Assembly (NCBI GenBank): GCA_017306155.1
Contig: JAFKJB010000019.1
Span: forward strand, 1-64,000
Length of the DNA stretch: 64,000 bases
Origin: Nitrosospira multiformis
GTDB taxonomy: Bacteria > Pseudomonadota > Gammaproteobacteria > Burkholderiales > Nitrosomonadaceae
Direction of reading: 5' to 3'
A program made the position numbers and the translations under genes. This document shows positions 36,189-45,844 of the stretch, piece by piece. The notes beneath the pieces are model-generated. The model was not told where the DNA came from. It saw nothing but the letters and a program-made list of their open reading frames with translations, and did no database searches. Every line of letters starts with the position of its first letter. Within the stretch, counting starts at the first letter, position 1.

Positions 36189-37414
36189 GCCTGCTTAACC
36201 GCGCCCTGAATTTCATCGGCCTGGAGCGGCGCACCTATAACGCAAAAGACCCATCATGGAATCATCCCCTGCTACGCGGTGGAAGCATCACACCCGGCAG
36301 GGCAGAAAGCCTCTCGACCGTCTATGCCTGCGTATCGGCCATCAGTGAAACGATTGCATCCCTGCCCCTGATCCTTTACCGGCGCACCCCTGATGACGGC
36401 AGGGAGCGGGCCCCGGATCATCCCCTTTATCGCGTATTGCACGAGCAGCCGAACACACTCCAGACTGCCCTGGAATTCCGCGAAATGATGCAGGCCATGA
36501 CGCTGTTACGCGGTAACGCTCATGCTGAAATCATAAGGGGCAATGATGGGCAGGTGATAGCCTTGGTTCCCTTGATGCCAGACCGGGTAACAACGCTGCA
36601 ACTCGATAATGGAAGGCTTGCATATGATGTTACGGACACAAAAGGCAGAGTAAGGCGGCTGCTGCAGGAAGAGGTATTTCACCTGCGCCACCGTTCGGAC
36701 AATGGACTGGTAGGCGTAGCACCCATTACCGCAAGCCGCGAGACTGTTCAACTGGCACTGGCCGAGCGTGACCACGGCAACTCGACCTTTACCAATGGAA
36801 CCAAGCTATCAGGAATACTGAAGTTTCCAGGCAAACTGAATCAGGATCAGCGTACCAGTATCGCGGATAGCTGGGCCAGTCAACATGCCGGGGGAGCGAA
36901 TGCCGGAAAGACAGCCATTCTCGAAGAAGGCGTGGACTACACCACCATATCGATGAGCATGGAGGATGCGCAATGGCTTGAAGCGCGTCAATTCTCTGTT
37001 GAAGAGATAGCCCGCCTGTTCCGCGTACCACCTACCATCATTGGGGACCTGCGCCATGGCAACTACTCCAATAGCGTAGAAATGAACCGCGTGTTTGTAG
37101 TCCACACCCTGCGCCGTCACATGACCATGTGGGAGCAGGCTATCAGCTCGTCACTGCTCACCCCGGCCGGTAGGAGAATCTACTTTGCAGAGCATAGCGT
37201 GGAAGGGCTACTGAGGGGAGATAGCAGCAACCGGGCTGACTTCTACAGTAAGGGGATAGCTGATGGATGGCTACTCATTGATGAGGTACGCAAGTATGAA
37301 AACCTGCCCAAGTTAACCGATGCCGAACGTAATCAAACAGCACAGACCAAACGTGCCGAGACTGAAGGCGGACAGAAAGAAGGCGCTGACCCCGAACAGG
37401 ACGCTGGCGCTTAA
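36185..37414 (+). CDS. HK97-family phage portal protein
   Basis: 409 residues with the portal blocks STVYACVSAISETIASLPL, HPLYRVLHEQPN, LRGNAHAEIIRG, and the clip/stem region SVEEIARLFRVPPTIIGD. It forms the dodecameric DNA channel at one capsid vertex. The start overlaps the protease stop by 4 bases. The last 95 bases overlap the start of the HNH reading frame. The gene appears complete, just upstream of the HNH/hsdR junction. Confidence 0.93.
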   Translation: MSLLNRALNFIGLERRTYNAKDPSWNHPLLRGGSITPGRAESLSTVYACVSAISETIASLPLILYRRTPDDGRERAPDHPLYRVLHEQPNTLQTALEFREMMQAMTLLRGNAHAEIIRGNDGQVIALVPLMPDRVTTLQLDNGRLAYDVTDTKGRVRRLLQEEVFHLRHRSDNGLVGVAPITASRETVQLALAERDHGNSTFTNGTKLSGILKFPGKLNQDQRTSIADSWASQHAGGANAGKTAILEEGVDYTTISMSMEDAQWLEARQFSVEEIARLFRVPPTIIGDLRHGNYSNSVEMNRVFVVHTLRRHMTMWEQAISSSLLTPAGRRIYFAEHSVEGLLRGDSSNRADFYSKGIADGWLLIDEVRKYENLPKLTDAERNQTAQTKRAETEGGQKEGADPEQDAGA

Positions 37415-37646
37415 TGGAGCAGCCTGGGCACGCCTTAGGAGATTTGTACTCAGCCGACAGCCGCTATGTGCCGAGTGCGAACGGCAGGGACGTACCAGGG
37501 CAAGCCTTGACGTGGATCATATCGACAACGATGCGAGCAATAACGACCTTGGCAACCTGGAAGGGCTGTGTCATAGCTGCCACTCAAGAAAGACCCGGCG
37601 GGATTACAGCGAAAAATCACCAGAACGAAAAGCCTGCGAACCGTGC
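37320..37646 (+). pseudogene. phage HNH endonuclease, 3'-truncated
   Basis: The frame from ATG 37320 gives about 109 phage-like residues. A basic N-terminus and NGAAWARLRRFVLSRQPLC lead to the HNH core with zinc cysteines (CAECERQGR, LCHSCHSRKT) and DVDHIDNDASNNDLGNLEGL. This type sits beside portal and terminase genes and is needed for packaging-related cleavage. The match stops near KACEPC, and from about 37648 the DNA is hsdR in another frame, so the native end is missing. The core itself is complete, so residual activity is possible. Confidence 0.75.
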
Positions 37647-39852
37647 GCACACCCAGGGTTCCGGCAAGTCGCTGACCATGGTAATGCTCGCCAAGGCCCT
37701 GGTGCTGGAGTTGGACATCCGCACCCCGCGCATCGTGCTGGTCACCGACCGGGTGGACCTGGACAAGCAGCTCGGCAGCACCTTTGCCGCCTGCGGCCTG
37801 ACGCCGGATCGGGCAAAATCGGGTCGGCATCTGGTGGAGTTGGTGGCTGAGCACAAGGCGCACATCGTCACCACGCTGATCCATAAGTTCGACAAGGCAC
37901 TTTCCATGCGCCGCTTCCGGGACGATTCTACGGAAGTCTTCGTGCTGGTGGACGAGACCCAGCGCACCCAGTTCGGCATGTTCGCGGCACGCATGCGGCA
38001 GATGTTTCCCAACGCCTGCTACATCGGTTTCACCGGCACGCCGCTCTTGAAGCGCGAGAAGAGCGACGTAGCCAAGTTCGGCGGCATCATCCACACCTAC
38101 GCCATCAACCAGGCGGTGGCCGATGGCGCCATCGTGCCGCTGCTCTATGAGGGGCGCATGGTGGAGATCGAGCAGAACCAGGCTGCCATCGACGTCTGGT
38201 TCGAGCGCCACACCCAGGGACTGACGCCGGCGCAGAAGGCCGACCTGAAGAAGAAGTACGCCCGGGCGGAAATGCTCAACACGGCCGATCAGGTCATCTT
38301 CATGCGCGCCTTCGACATCAGCGAGCATTTCCGCCAGAACTGGCAGGGCACCGGTTTCAAGGCGCAACTGGTCGCGCCATCCAAGGCGGCGGCGCTGAAG
38401 TACAAGCGGTTCCTCGACGACATCGGCGAGGTCACCAGCGAGGTGGTCATCTCGGCCCCCGACGAGCGGGAGGGCTTCGACGACTTGGACGACGACGAGT
38501 CCAGCGACGAGGTGGTCGCCTTCTGGCAGCGCATGATGAAGCGCTACGGGGATGCCGAAGCCTACGAGACGCAGATCATTAACGCCTTCAAGCATGGCGA
38601 CGATCCGGAAATCCTCATCGTCGTCAGCAAGCTGCTGACCGGCTTTGACGCCCCGCGCAACACTGTGCTCTACCTCGCCCGCAAGCTGAAGGAGCACACG
38701 CTCTTGCAGGCTATCGCCCGCGTCAATCGCCTCTATGACGATGACGAGGGTGCAGGGCCGAAGGAGTTCGGCTACGTTATCGACTATGCCGGCATCCTCG
38801 GTGAACTGGACCAGGCGCTCACTACCTATAGCGCGCTGGAAGGCTTCGACGAGGGCGATTTGGCTGGTGCACTGGCGAGCATTAACGAACAGGTGCGCGA
38901 ACTGCCGCAGCGGCATGCCGAACTGTGGGACGTGTTCAAGACCGTCGCCAACCGCCAGGACGAGGAGGCTTTCGAGCAATTGCTGGCCGACGAGAGAATC
39001 CGCGAGAACTTCTACGACCGGCTTTCGGCCTACGCCAGGACGTTGGCGATCTCCCTCTCGTGTGAAGCGTTCATTACTGTCACGCCCGAGAATCGTCTCA
39101 AGGGCTACAAGGCCGACCTCAGACGCTTCGCCAATCTAAAGGCGGCGGTGAAGCTGCGCTATGCCGAATCCATCGACTACCGGGACTACGAGCCTAAGAT
39201 ACAGAAGCTACTCGACACCCACATCTCGGCCAATGAGGTATTGAAGCTGAGCGAGCCGGTCAACATCTTCGACAACGATGCCTTCCAGCAAGTGGTCGAA
39301 GAACAGGGTGAGGGCAAGCCGGCTGCCGCCAAGGCAGACATGATCGCCCATGCAACCAGGCGGTCGATTACCGAACGCCTTGATGAAGACCCGGTGTTCT
39401 ATGAAAAGTTCTCCAGGCTGATCCAGCACGCCATTGATGATTACCGCACGGGACGCATCTCCGACCTGGAATACCTGAACCGTGCCGGCGAAATCCGGGA
39501 GTCTGTCGTCAATCGCAAAACTGGCGATGTTCCGGTAATCCTGCGCGGAAACGATCATACTATTGCCTGCTTCGGAGTCCTGGAGCCATATTTTGGTCGG
39601 CATGCTGCGGACCAGGCGGGCGCGAAAGCCTTGGCTGCTGAAGCGGCGATCAGCATCTGGGCCATCGTCGAGCGCAACCGCGTAGTGGGCTTCTGGGACA
39701 ATCTGGACGCTCAGCGCCGGACGATGAACGACATGGATGACTATCTTTACGACAAAATTCGGAGCGAGCGCGGGATTCCGCTGACCACCGAGGAAATGGA
39801 CGAGATCATCGATCGGTCGATGCAGTTGGCCAAACACCGGATGCCAGCGTGA
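37647..39852 (+). pseudogene. hsdR: type I restriction enzyme R subunit (HsdR), N-terminus missing
   Basis: 735 residues from the Walker A motif HTQGSGKSLTMVMLAKAL at the junction. Motif II VLVDETQRTQFG, FTGTPL and the helicase lobe 2 SKLLTGFDAPRNTVLYLARK and ARVNRLYDD follow, then the C-terminal helical region. The RecB-like nuclease domain (about 250 residues in the family) is absent, so cleavage is not expected even if translation starts in the HNH part. The frame is open upstream to 37414 by chance through the HNH gene. No hsdM or hsdS is in the window. The stop overlaps the next gene by GTGA. Confidence 0.88.
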
Positions 39853-40571
39853 AGGCGGAAAACTGCGCGATGACCTATGAATTTGCTTACGGTAAGGAAA
39901 AGATCCGCTATCGGGTGCAGCGGGTTTTGACCCGTCGCACCTTGGGCATCGAGGTGCATCCGGACCGGAGCGTGGTGGTGCGGGCGCCAGTAGGATGTGC
40001 CGATGAGGTCATTTCAGCGCGGGTGAAGAAACGTGCCGCGTGGATCAGCCGGCAGATTGCCGACTTCCAGCGCTATAGCCCGCGCACGCCGCAGCGCCAG
40101 TATGTGAGTGGAGAAACCCATCTTTATCTTGGCCGCCAGTACCGCTTGAAGGTAATTGCGGGCGAGCAAGCGTCGGTCAGGATTGGTCGGAGCCAACTGA
40201 TGGTTACAGTGCCGGGGACGGTCGATCCGGGTCGCGTGCGGATGCTGCTGTACCGCTGGTACCTTGATCACGCCCGACGAGTGTTCAGCGAAGTGCTGGA
40301 GCAATGCCTGCCACGGTTGGACGGATGCCAGCCACCACGCCTGATCATCCGGACAATGCAGTCACGGTGGGGCAGTCTTTCGCAAGCGGGCTGCATGACG
40401 CTGAATGCCAGCCTAATCAGGGCACCGCGTAGCTGCATCGAATACGTTGTGACCCACGAGCTATGTCACCTTCGGCACCGGGACCACGACACCAATTTCT
40501 TTCGGTTACTTGGACGTGTAATGCCGGATTGGGAGAAGCGGAAGCGGCGTCTCGAGGCGGCACTGATCTAA
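39849..40571 (+). CDS. YgjP-like (DUF45/SprT-type) zinc metallopeptidase
   Basis: 240 residues from GTG 39849, overlapping hsdR by 4 bases. The C-terminal motif is YVVTHELCHLRHRDHDTNFF, an HExxH-type zinc site with Leu for the usual x (H-E-L-C-H) and a third His after it. The N-terminal half is a beta-rich substrate domain (RRTLGIEVHPDRSVVVRAPV). YgjP/M48-like proteins are frequent partners of type I restriction loci; the substrate is unknown. Coupling to hsdR shows it was part of that operon. Confidence 0.85.
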   Translation: MKAENCAMTYEFAYGKEKIRYRVQRVLTRRTLGIEVHPDRSVVVRAPVGCADEVISARVKKRAAWISRQIADFQRYSPRTPQRQYVSGETHLYLGRQYRLKVIAGEQASVRIGRSQLMVTVPGTVDPGRVRMLLYRWYLDHARRVFSEVLEQCLPRLDGCQPPRLIIRTMQSRWGSLSQAGCMTLNASLIRAPRSCIEYVVTHELCHLRHRDHDTNFFRLLGRVMPDWEKRKRRLEAALI

Positions 40572-40589
40572 CTGTTTGAACTTCTAGTC

Positions 40590-41897
40590 ATGACCACGGA
40601 AAACTCGTCATCTACTGATCCAGCGCTTTCGCCGGAGCGGATCGAAACCCCGCTGTCACGCGAGGCGCTGTACGCACTCGTATGGTCGGAGCCGATGCTC
40701 AGGGTCGCCGCGAAGTTCGGCGTTTCGTCGAGTTACATGGCGAGGATCTGCACCGTCATGAACGTTCCGCGCCCAGAACGAGGCTATTGGGCGAAACTGG
40801 CAGTCGGCAAGGCGCAGCCAATAGTGCCCTTGCCAGATCTGCAACCCGGCGATCAATTGACTTGGTCGCGGGATGGGGATCATGTGCGTGTACCAAGGGC
40901 TTTGCCTAGCCCGCCCGCTCGGGTGAAGCACGTGGTGAATGTTCCAGCAGCACTACTATCCAGTCAGCATCCAATATTGAATGGCGCGAAGACACAATTC
41001 GAAGCCGGGCGCGAGTCTTACGAGGGGAAGTACCTCAAGCCGGCCAAGAGGCTCCTAGTGGATTTGGCCGTCACCAAGTCTGGCCTCGAGAAGGCGTTAG
41101 CGTTTGCCAATCAGTTGTTCCTCTCGCTTGAGGACAACGGTCATCAAGTCGTAATTGCGCCGAACGATGAGCACTTTCAACGCGCAGCGGTCGATGAACG
41201 GGAAAAGCCCCACAAGGGCCACCTGTACAACAATTTGTGGTCACCTGGCCGGGTGACAGTCATCTACGTGGGAACCGTGGCCATCGGCTTGACGATTATC
41301 GAGATGTCCGAGGAGGTAGAGGTCCGCTATGTGAACGGTGAATACATCCGTGTCCAGGACTACGTTCCACTTAAGCGGGGACGTTACGCGGCAGATCACA
41401 CGTGGACGACGACGAAGGACTTCCCGACGGGCCACTTATGCCTACAGGCGTACTCGCCGTATCCGAGGGCCAAGTGGATACATCAATGGCGTGAGAGCAA
41501 GGATCGTGACCTGTCGGGCCAAATCAGGGGCATTGCTAAGGAATTGGAGCAGGCTGCGGTGGAGATCGCCGATCTCATCAAGGAAGGGGAGCGTCAAGCA
41601 AGGATCGAGCACGAGAAGTGGGAGGCCCAGTGTGCGCAATGGCGTCGAGAGGAGACGGAACGATTGGCGGCGAAAGCATTGAAGGATGCGACGGACGACA
41701 TCCACCGCCTCATCGATCACTGGGCCGAGATGAACCGTATAGAACAGTTCTTCGCGGCAGTTGAACGGCGAGCCGACGAACTAGGGAATGAGGAAAGAGC
41801 CCACCTGATGGACCGGCTGAAGCGTGCCCGTGCACTGATCGGCTCGATTGATGCACTCGACTACTTCTTGGACTGGAAAGCGCCGGAGGAGCGATAG
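40590..41897 (+). CDS. unknown 435-residue protein with HTH-like N-terminus
   Basis: The N-terminal 70 residues include SREALYALVWSEPMLRVAAK, GVSSSYMARICTVMNVPRPE and RGYWAKLAVGK. This resembles a helix-turn-helix shared by a family of uncharacterised proteins I recall from defence and mobile loci. The centre is a mixed alpha/beta domain, and residues 300-400 form long charged helices (coiled coil) ending DALDYFLDWKAPEER. It follows the YgjP gene by 18 bp and may have been in the same operon. No function is assigned. Confidence 0.55.
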   Translation: MTTENSSSTDPALSPERIETPLSREALYALVWSEPMLRVAAKFGVSSSYMARICTVMNVPRPERGYWAKLAVGKAQPIVPLPDLQPGDQLTWSRDGDHVRVPRALPSPPARVKHVVNVPAALLSSQHPILNGAKTQFEAGRESYEGKYLKPAKRLLVDLAVTKSGLEKALAFANQLFLSLEDNGHQVVIAPNDEHFQRAAVDEREKPHKGHLYNNLWSPGRVTVIYVGTVAIGLTIIEMSEEVEVRYVNGEYIRVQDYVPLKRGRYAADHTWTTTKDFPTGHLCLQAYSPYPRAKWIHQWRESKDRDLSGQIRGIAKELEQAAVEIADLIKEGERQARIEHEKWEAQCAQWRREETERLAAKALKDATDDIHRLIDHWAEMNRIEQFFAAVERRADELGNEERAHLMDRLKRARALIGSIDALDYFLDWKAPEER

Positions 41898-41913
41898 CCT
41901 CTGTCGGTCTAGG

Positions 41914-42030
41914 TGTACCGTGAACCGCGTGATCTATCGAGTCATTGGGAATCAGGTCATCATTTATCTGATTGCCGATGATCGACGGAATATGCAGTCG
42001 GTTCTGGAACGCAGGTTGCTGAGCGGGTAG
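41914..42030 (+). pseudogene. C-terminal fragment of a RelE/ParE-type toxin
   Basis: In frame to a TAG at 42028-42030 the text reads VNRVIYRVIGNQVIIYLIAD followed by RRNMQSVLERRLLSG. This is the last strands and helix of a ParE/RelE-fold toxin (the V-x-Y-x-V-I/A-I-x-x-V-D pattern). There is no start and no antitoxin. The tail lies within one copy of the 56-bp repeat that also occurs at 46893. Confidence 0.55.
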
Positions 42031-42054
42031 TTCGCAGAAAGGGTTTCTGATTTT
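41999..42054 (+). repeat. 56-bp direct repeat, left copy
   Basis: Begins CGGTTCTGGAACGCAGG and ends TTTCTGATTTT; 51 of 56 bases match the copy at 46893-46948. It covers the final 10 codons of the toxin fragment and 24 bp beyond. The two copies bracket the SNF2-SWIM-yhaV-prlF cassette. Confidence 0.85.
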
Positions 42055-42161
42055 GGTATGGGTAGGGATAAATTTTCATTGGGCCGGGGATACGAGCTAG
42101 CTAGACTGGCAGAGGATTGGTGGAATAAAGTCTTCCCCATTTCGGAAGGAAGGCGCGCGGC

Positions 42162-44801
42162 GTGAACTTCGCCGTACAGTTGACGCCCAAGGGGCATCTC
42201 CAGTTCGGCGCGGAACCGGACGCATCGCTCTTGCCTGATGCGCTGGCTGATCGGCTTGTTGCGGCCTTTGCGCGAGGTGCGGGGTGCGGCCTGCTGCACC
42301 TGGGTGCGTCGGAAGTCACCACCGCGCTGCCTCCACTATGGGCCTTCTGGCGCGATTTTGCGGCGCGCTTCGTGACGGCGCTGACCGCGACGCCGGAAGA
42401 GGGCGAGATCGCTGTCGCCGCACCTGACGCGCTGGCCCTCGAAACCCTGTGCCTCGATGCGCCGCCGATGACGGGGTCGGAGTATCTGGCGCCGGAAACC
42501 TTCCGCACCCTCTGGACGGAGATCGAGGCGGCCGTGAAGACGGAACTGGCCGCTTCTGGCGCGACGCTGCTGGATTTTCTCAAGTCGAAACATCCGGCCT
42601 GGAATCTCGTGGGGCGCGTGCATTTCAACCTCGCCGAAAACCGCAAGGATGCGGAATGCCCCTTCGCTTTCCTCGCCACCTACACCTCGCGCCTGTCGGC
42701 GCATGGCCAGCCGCAACACCTGCCGCTTTCGCAAGCCCTGGCGGAATTCTCCGGCGGCAGGAAGAAGACGCAGCTTCTGTCCCTGCTCCTGCCGGTGCAA
42801 AAGGCAGCGGACAGCTGCGCCTGGCTGGCAGAGATGGTCGACGAGGGAGATATCTATCATCCCTTGCGCTGGGGTGTCGAGGAGGTTGTGCGCTTCCTCA
42901 GGGACGTGCCGCATCTGCAAGGAGCGGGCATCGTCGTACGCATGCCCAAAACCTGGGCCGCGGATCGTCCCGCCCGGCCCAAGGTGTCCGCTACCGTCGG
43001 CACGAAGAATCCTTCCCTGCTCGGCATAGATGCCCTGCTCGACTTCCGCATGGAAGTGACGCTCGACGGGCAGCCGCTGACTCCCGCCGAAATCCAGTCT
43101 CTGCTGGCGGCGAGCGACGGCCTGCAATGGATACGCGGCCAGTGGGTAGAGCTGGACCGCGACCGTCTCTCCCATCTCATAGCCCGTTTCCGGGATATCG
43201 AGGATGCGGCAGCGGAGGGCTTGCCCTTCGACCAGGCCATGCGCCTGCTGGCAGGCGCCGCGCTCGATGATGCCGTACCTACCGATCCGGACTGGTCGGA
43301 AATCGTCGCCGGAGACTGGCTGGCCGAGATGCTCCAGGGATTGCGCTCGCCGGAAGGATTGGCCGCCGTCACCCCCGGCCCGGCACTGAAAGCGAGCTTG
43401 CGTCCCTACCAGCAGGCGGGGGTGCGCTGGTTGCACCTGCTCACCCGAATGAGGCTGGGAGCCTGTCTCGCCGATGACATGGGGTTGGGCAAGACGATTC
43501 AGGTTCTGGCGCTGCTGCTCACTTTGCAGCGGACGTGCCCCAGCCTGCTGGTGGCTCCGGCCTCGCTGCTCGCCAACTGGCAGCAGGAGGCGGAACGTTT
43601 CACTCCCTCGCTGCGCTGCCTCATTGCGCACCCCTCGGCAATGACCCAGGAGGAACTGCGCGCGCTGGACGCCGAACGGCTGACGGGCACCGATCTGGTC
43701 ATCACCAGCTATGGTACGCTGATGCGCCTGCCGAATCTGCTGGCGATGCGCTGGCACCTGGCGATAGCCGACGAAGCGCAGGCGCTCAAGAATCCATCCG
43801 CCAAGCAGACGAAGGCGGTCAAGCAACTCCAGGCCGAGACGCGCATCGCACTCACCGGCACACCCGTGGAAAACCGTCTTTCCGATCTCTGGTCCATTTT
43901 TGATTTCACCCATCCGGGCCTGCTGGGGTCGCAGAAGACCTTTGCCGGATTAACGAAGAACATGACGCATTACGGCCCGCTGCGCACGCTGGTCAAACCC
44001 TACATCCTGCGCCGCCTGAAGAGCGACAAACGCATCATCGACGATTTGCCGGACAAGACGGAAATGACCGCTTGGTGCGCTTTGAGCCCCGTCCAGACTG
44101 CCCTTTACCAGCATGCAGTCGAGGAACTGGCTGCCCGGCTGGAAACGGCGGAAGGCATCGAGCGCAGGGGGCTGGTGCTGGCCTTCCTGATGCGTTTCAA
44201 ACAAATCTGCAACCATCCGTCCCAATGGCTCGGCGATGGTGCATGGAAACCGGGAGACAGCGGCAAATTCGGGCGGCTGGCCGAAATCGCGGAGATCATC
44301 GCGGCCAAGCAGGAAAAGATGCTGGTCTTCACCCAGTTCAGGGAGACCACTGCGCCGCTGGCGGCTTTTCTCGGCAATATCTTCGGGCGTGAAGGCCTGG
44401 TGCTGCATGGCGGCACGCCGGTGGGCAAGCGTCGCGAACTCGTCAAGCGCTTCCAGGAGGATGAACAATGCCCCTTCTTCGTCCTTTCGCTCAAGGCAGG
44501 CGGAACCGGGCTGAACCTGACCGCCGCCTCTCATGTCATCCACTTTGACCGCTGGTGGAACCCCGCCGTGGAAAACCAGGCCACTGACCGCGCCTGGCGC
44601 ATAGGCCAGCACCGCAATGTACTGGTGCACAAGTTCGCCTGCCGGGGCTCCATCGAAGAGCGCATCGATGATCTGATCCGCTCCAAGCAACAACTGGCGG
44701 GGGATGTGCTCGAAGGCGGCGCCGAAATCAATCTGACCGAGATGAGCGATGTGGAACTGCTCGATCTGGTCAGGCTCGATATCCAATCCGTGGGAGAATG
44801 A
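42162..44801 (+). CDS. SNF2-family DEAD/DEAH helicase
   Basis: 879 residues. An N-terminal domain of about 400 residues specific to bacterial SNF2 proteins (with GLQWIRGQWVELDRDRLS) precedes the helicase core. Walker A is LADDMGLGKTIQVLALLL, motif II is AIADEAQALKNP, motif III ALTGTPVENRLSDLWSIFDF, and lobe 2 is LVFTQFRETTAPLAAFL with the QATDRAWRIGQ motif. It is a double-strand DNA translocase. The next gene, four bases downstream, encodes a SWIM protein, a common bacterial pairing. GC content is higher than in the phage-like genes, a sign of separate origin. Confidence 0.92.
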   Translation: MNFAVQLTPKGHLQFGAEPDASLLPDALADRLVAAFARGAGCGLLHLGASEVTTALPPLWAFWRDFAARFVTALTATPEEGEIAVAAPDALALETLCLDAPPMTGSEYLAPETFRTLWTEIEAAVKTELAASGATLLDFLKSKHPAWNLVGRVHFNLAENRKDAECPFAFLATYTSRLSAHGQPQHLPLSQALAEFSGGRKKTQLLSLLLPVQKAADSCAWLAEMVDEGDIYHPLRWGVEEVVRFLRDVPHLQGAGIVVRMPKTWAADRPARPKVSATVGTKNPSLLGIDALLDFRMEVTLDGQPLTPAEIQSLLAASDGLQWIRGQWVELDRDRLSHLIARFRDIEDAAAEGLPFDQAMRLLAGAALDDAVPTDPDWSEIVAGDWLAEMLQGLRSPEGLAAVTPGPALKASLRPYQQAGVRWLHLLTRMRLGACLADDMGLGKTIQVLALLLTLQRTCPSLLVAPASLLANWQQEAERFTPSLRCLIAHPSAMTQEELRALDAERLTGTDLVITSYGTLMRLPNLLAMRWHLAIADEAQALKNPSAKQTKAVKQLQAETRIALTGTPVENRLSDLWSIFDFTHPGLLGSQKTFAGLTKNMTHYGPLRTLVKPYILRRLKSDKRIIDDLPDKTEMTAWCALSPVQTALYQHAVEELAARLETAEGIERRGLVLAFLMRFKQICNHPSQWLGDGAWKPGDSGKFGRLAEIAEIIAAKQEKMLVFTQFRETTAPLAAFLGNIFGREGLVLHGGTPVGKRRELVKRFQEDEQCPFFVLSLKAGGTGLNLTAASHVIHFDRWWNPAVENQATDRAWRIGQHRNVLVHKFACRGSIEERIDDLIRSKQQLAGDVLEGGAEINLTEMSDVELLDLVRLDIQSVGE

Positions 44802-44805
44802 GTGC

Positions 44806-45720
44806 ATGAGTTACGAATACTGGAAACCTCATGTGCCGGCCGCCGAGCGGCGGACGCAGGCCGAAAAGGCGGTCACGAAGGCAAAGAAGGCCGGCCAGGA
44901 TATGCACCCGGTGCGAATTGAGAGCCGGGCTATCGCCAGTACTTTCTGGGGCAAGGCCTGGTGCGACAATCTGGAAGCTTACAGCGACTTCGAGAATCGT
45001 CTGCCGCGGGGGCGCACCTATGTGCGCAATGGTTCGGTCATTGATCTGAAGATCGAGCCGGGCAAGGTGCGCGCGCAGGTGATGGGGTCCAGCCTGTACA
45101 GGATCGAAATCCACATCGCTGCTGTGCCGGCTACTCACTGGAAGTCGCTGGTAAAGGAATGCACCGGTTCCATCGCCTCGCTGGTCGAGCTGTTGCAGGG
45201 GAAGCTCTCGAAAGCCGTGATGGAGCGCATCTGTCAGCCGAAGACAGGCCTGTTTCCCGCGCCCCGAGACATCCAGCTTCGCTGTTCTTGTCCGGACTGG
45301 GCGATGATGTGCAAGCACGTCGCCGCCGTGCTCTACGGCGTGGGCGCGCGCCTGGACGCCCAGCCCGAACTCCTCTTCACGCTGCGCCAGGTGGATGCCA
45401 ATGACCTGGTGACTCAGGCGGCGGAATTGCCTGTCAAAACCGGGAGAACTCCTGCCCGGAGCAAGGTGCTCGACGATTCTCAACTTGCCGATGTATTCGG
45501 CATCGTGATGGACACCCCCGAGGTATTGCCGGACATAAAGAGAAAGAGCAGGGCGGGAACCCGCCAGACGAAGCTGTCGGAACCGCCTGCACCGCCTGTC
45601 GTCGCGGCGAAAATACCGGCCAGGGCATCGGCAAAGAAGAAGGCCGTGGCGGCAACGACAAGGCCGGCAACAAGGGCGACGACAGATCCGCGGCCCGGAC
45701 AGAGCAAGCGCAGGCCGTAG
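44806..45720 (+). CDS. SWIM zinc-finger protein
   Basis: 304 residues from ATG 44806. The SWIM motif is LRCSCPDWAMMCKHVAAVLYG (C-x-C-xn-C-x-H), a zinc-binding DNA or protein-interaction module. The N-terminal half includes WGKAWCDNLEAYSDFENRLP. The last 60 residues are Ala/Lys/Pro-rich. After the stop, the +2 frame reads on as VEVPVSISKSVNSTPGK to a TAA near 45841, so a frameshift may have shortened the tail. It is coupled to the SNF2 gene. Confidence 0.85.
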   Translation: MSYEYWKPHVPAAERRTQAEKAVTKAKKAGQDMHPVRIESRAIASTFWGKAWCDNLEAYSDFENRLPRGRTYVRNGSVIDLKIEPGKVRAQVMGSSLYRIEIHIAAVPATHWKSLVKECTGSIASLVELLQGKLSKAVMERICQPKTGLFPAPRDIQLRCSCPDWAMMCKHVAAVLYGVGARLDAQPELLFTLRQVDANDLVTQAAELPVKTGRTPARSKVLDDSQLADVFGIVMDTPEVLPDIKRKSRAGTRQTKLSEPPAPPVVAAKIPARASAKKKAVAATTRPATRATTDPRPGQSKRRP

Positions 45721-45844
45721 AGGTGCCTGTTTCCATCAGCAAATCAGTCAACTCCACTCCCGGAAAACGCGCACCCCGGAAAACCGCCTCCAGCGCTCCG
45801 CCTCAAACGAAAAGGAAAAAAACACAAGTTTCCGCGAACTAAAA

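Noticed and set aside
37450-38979. Minus-strand frame of 509 codons over hsdR
   Set aside because: GC-rich shadow of the helicase frame. The helicase motifs are clearly on the plus strand.
42336-43913. Minus-strand frame of 525 codons over the SNF2 gene
   Set aside because: Antisense shadow of a gene with intact SNF2 motifs.
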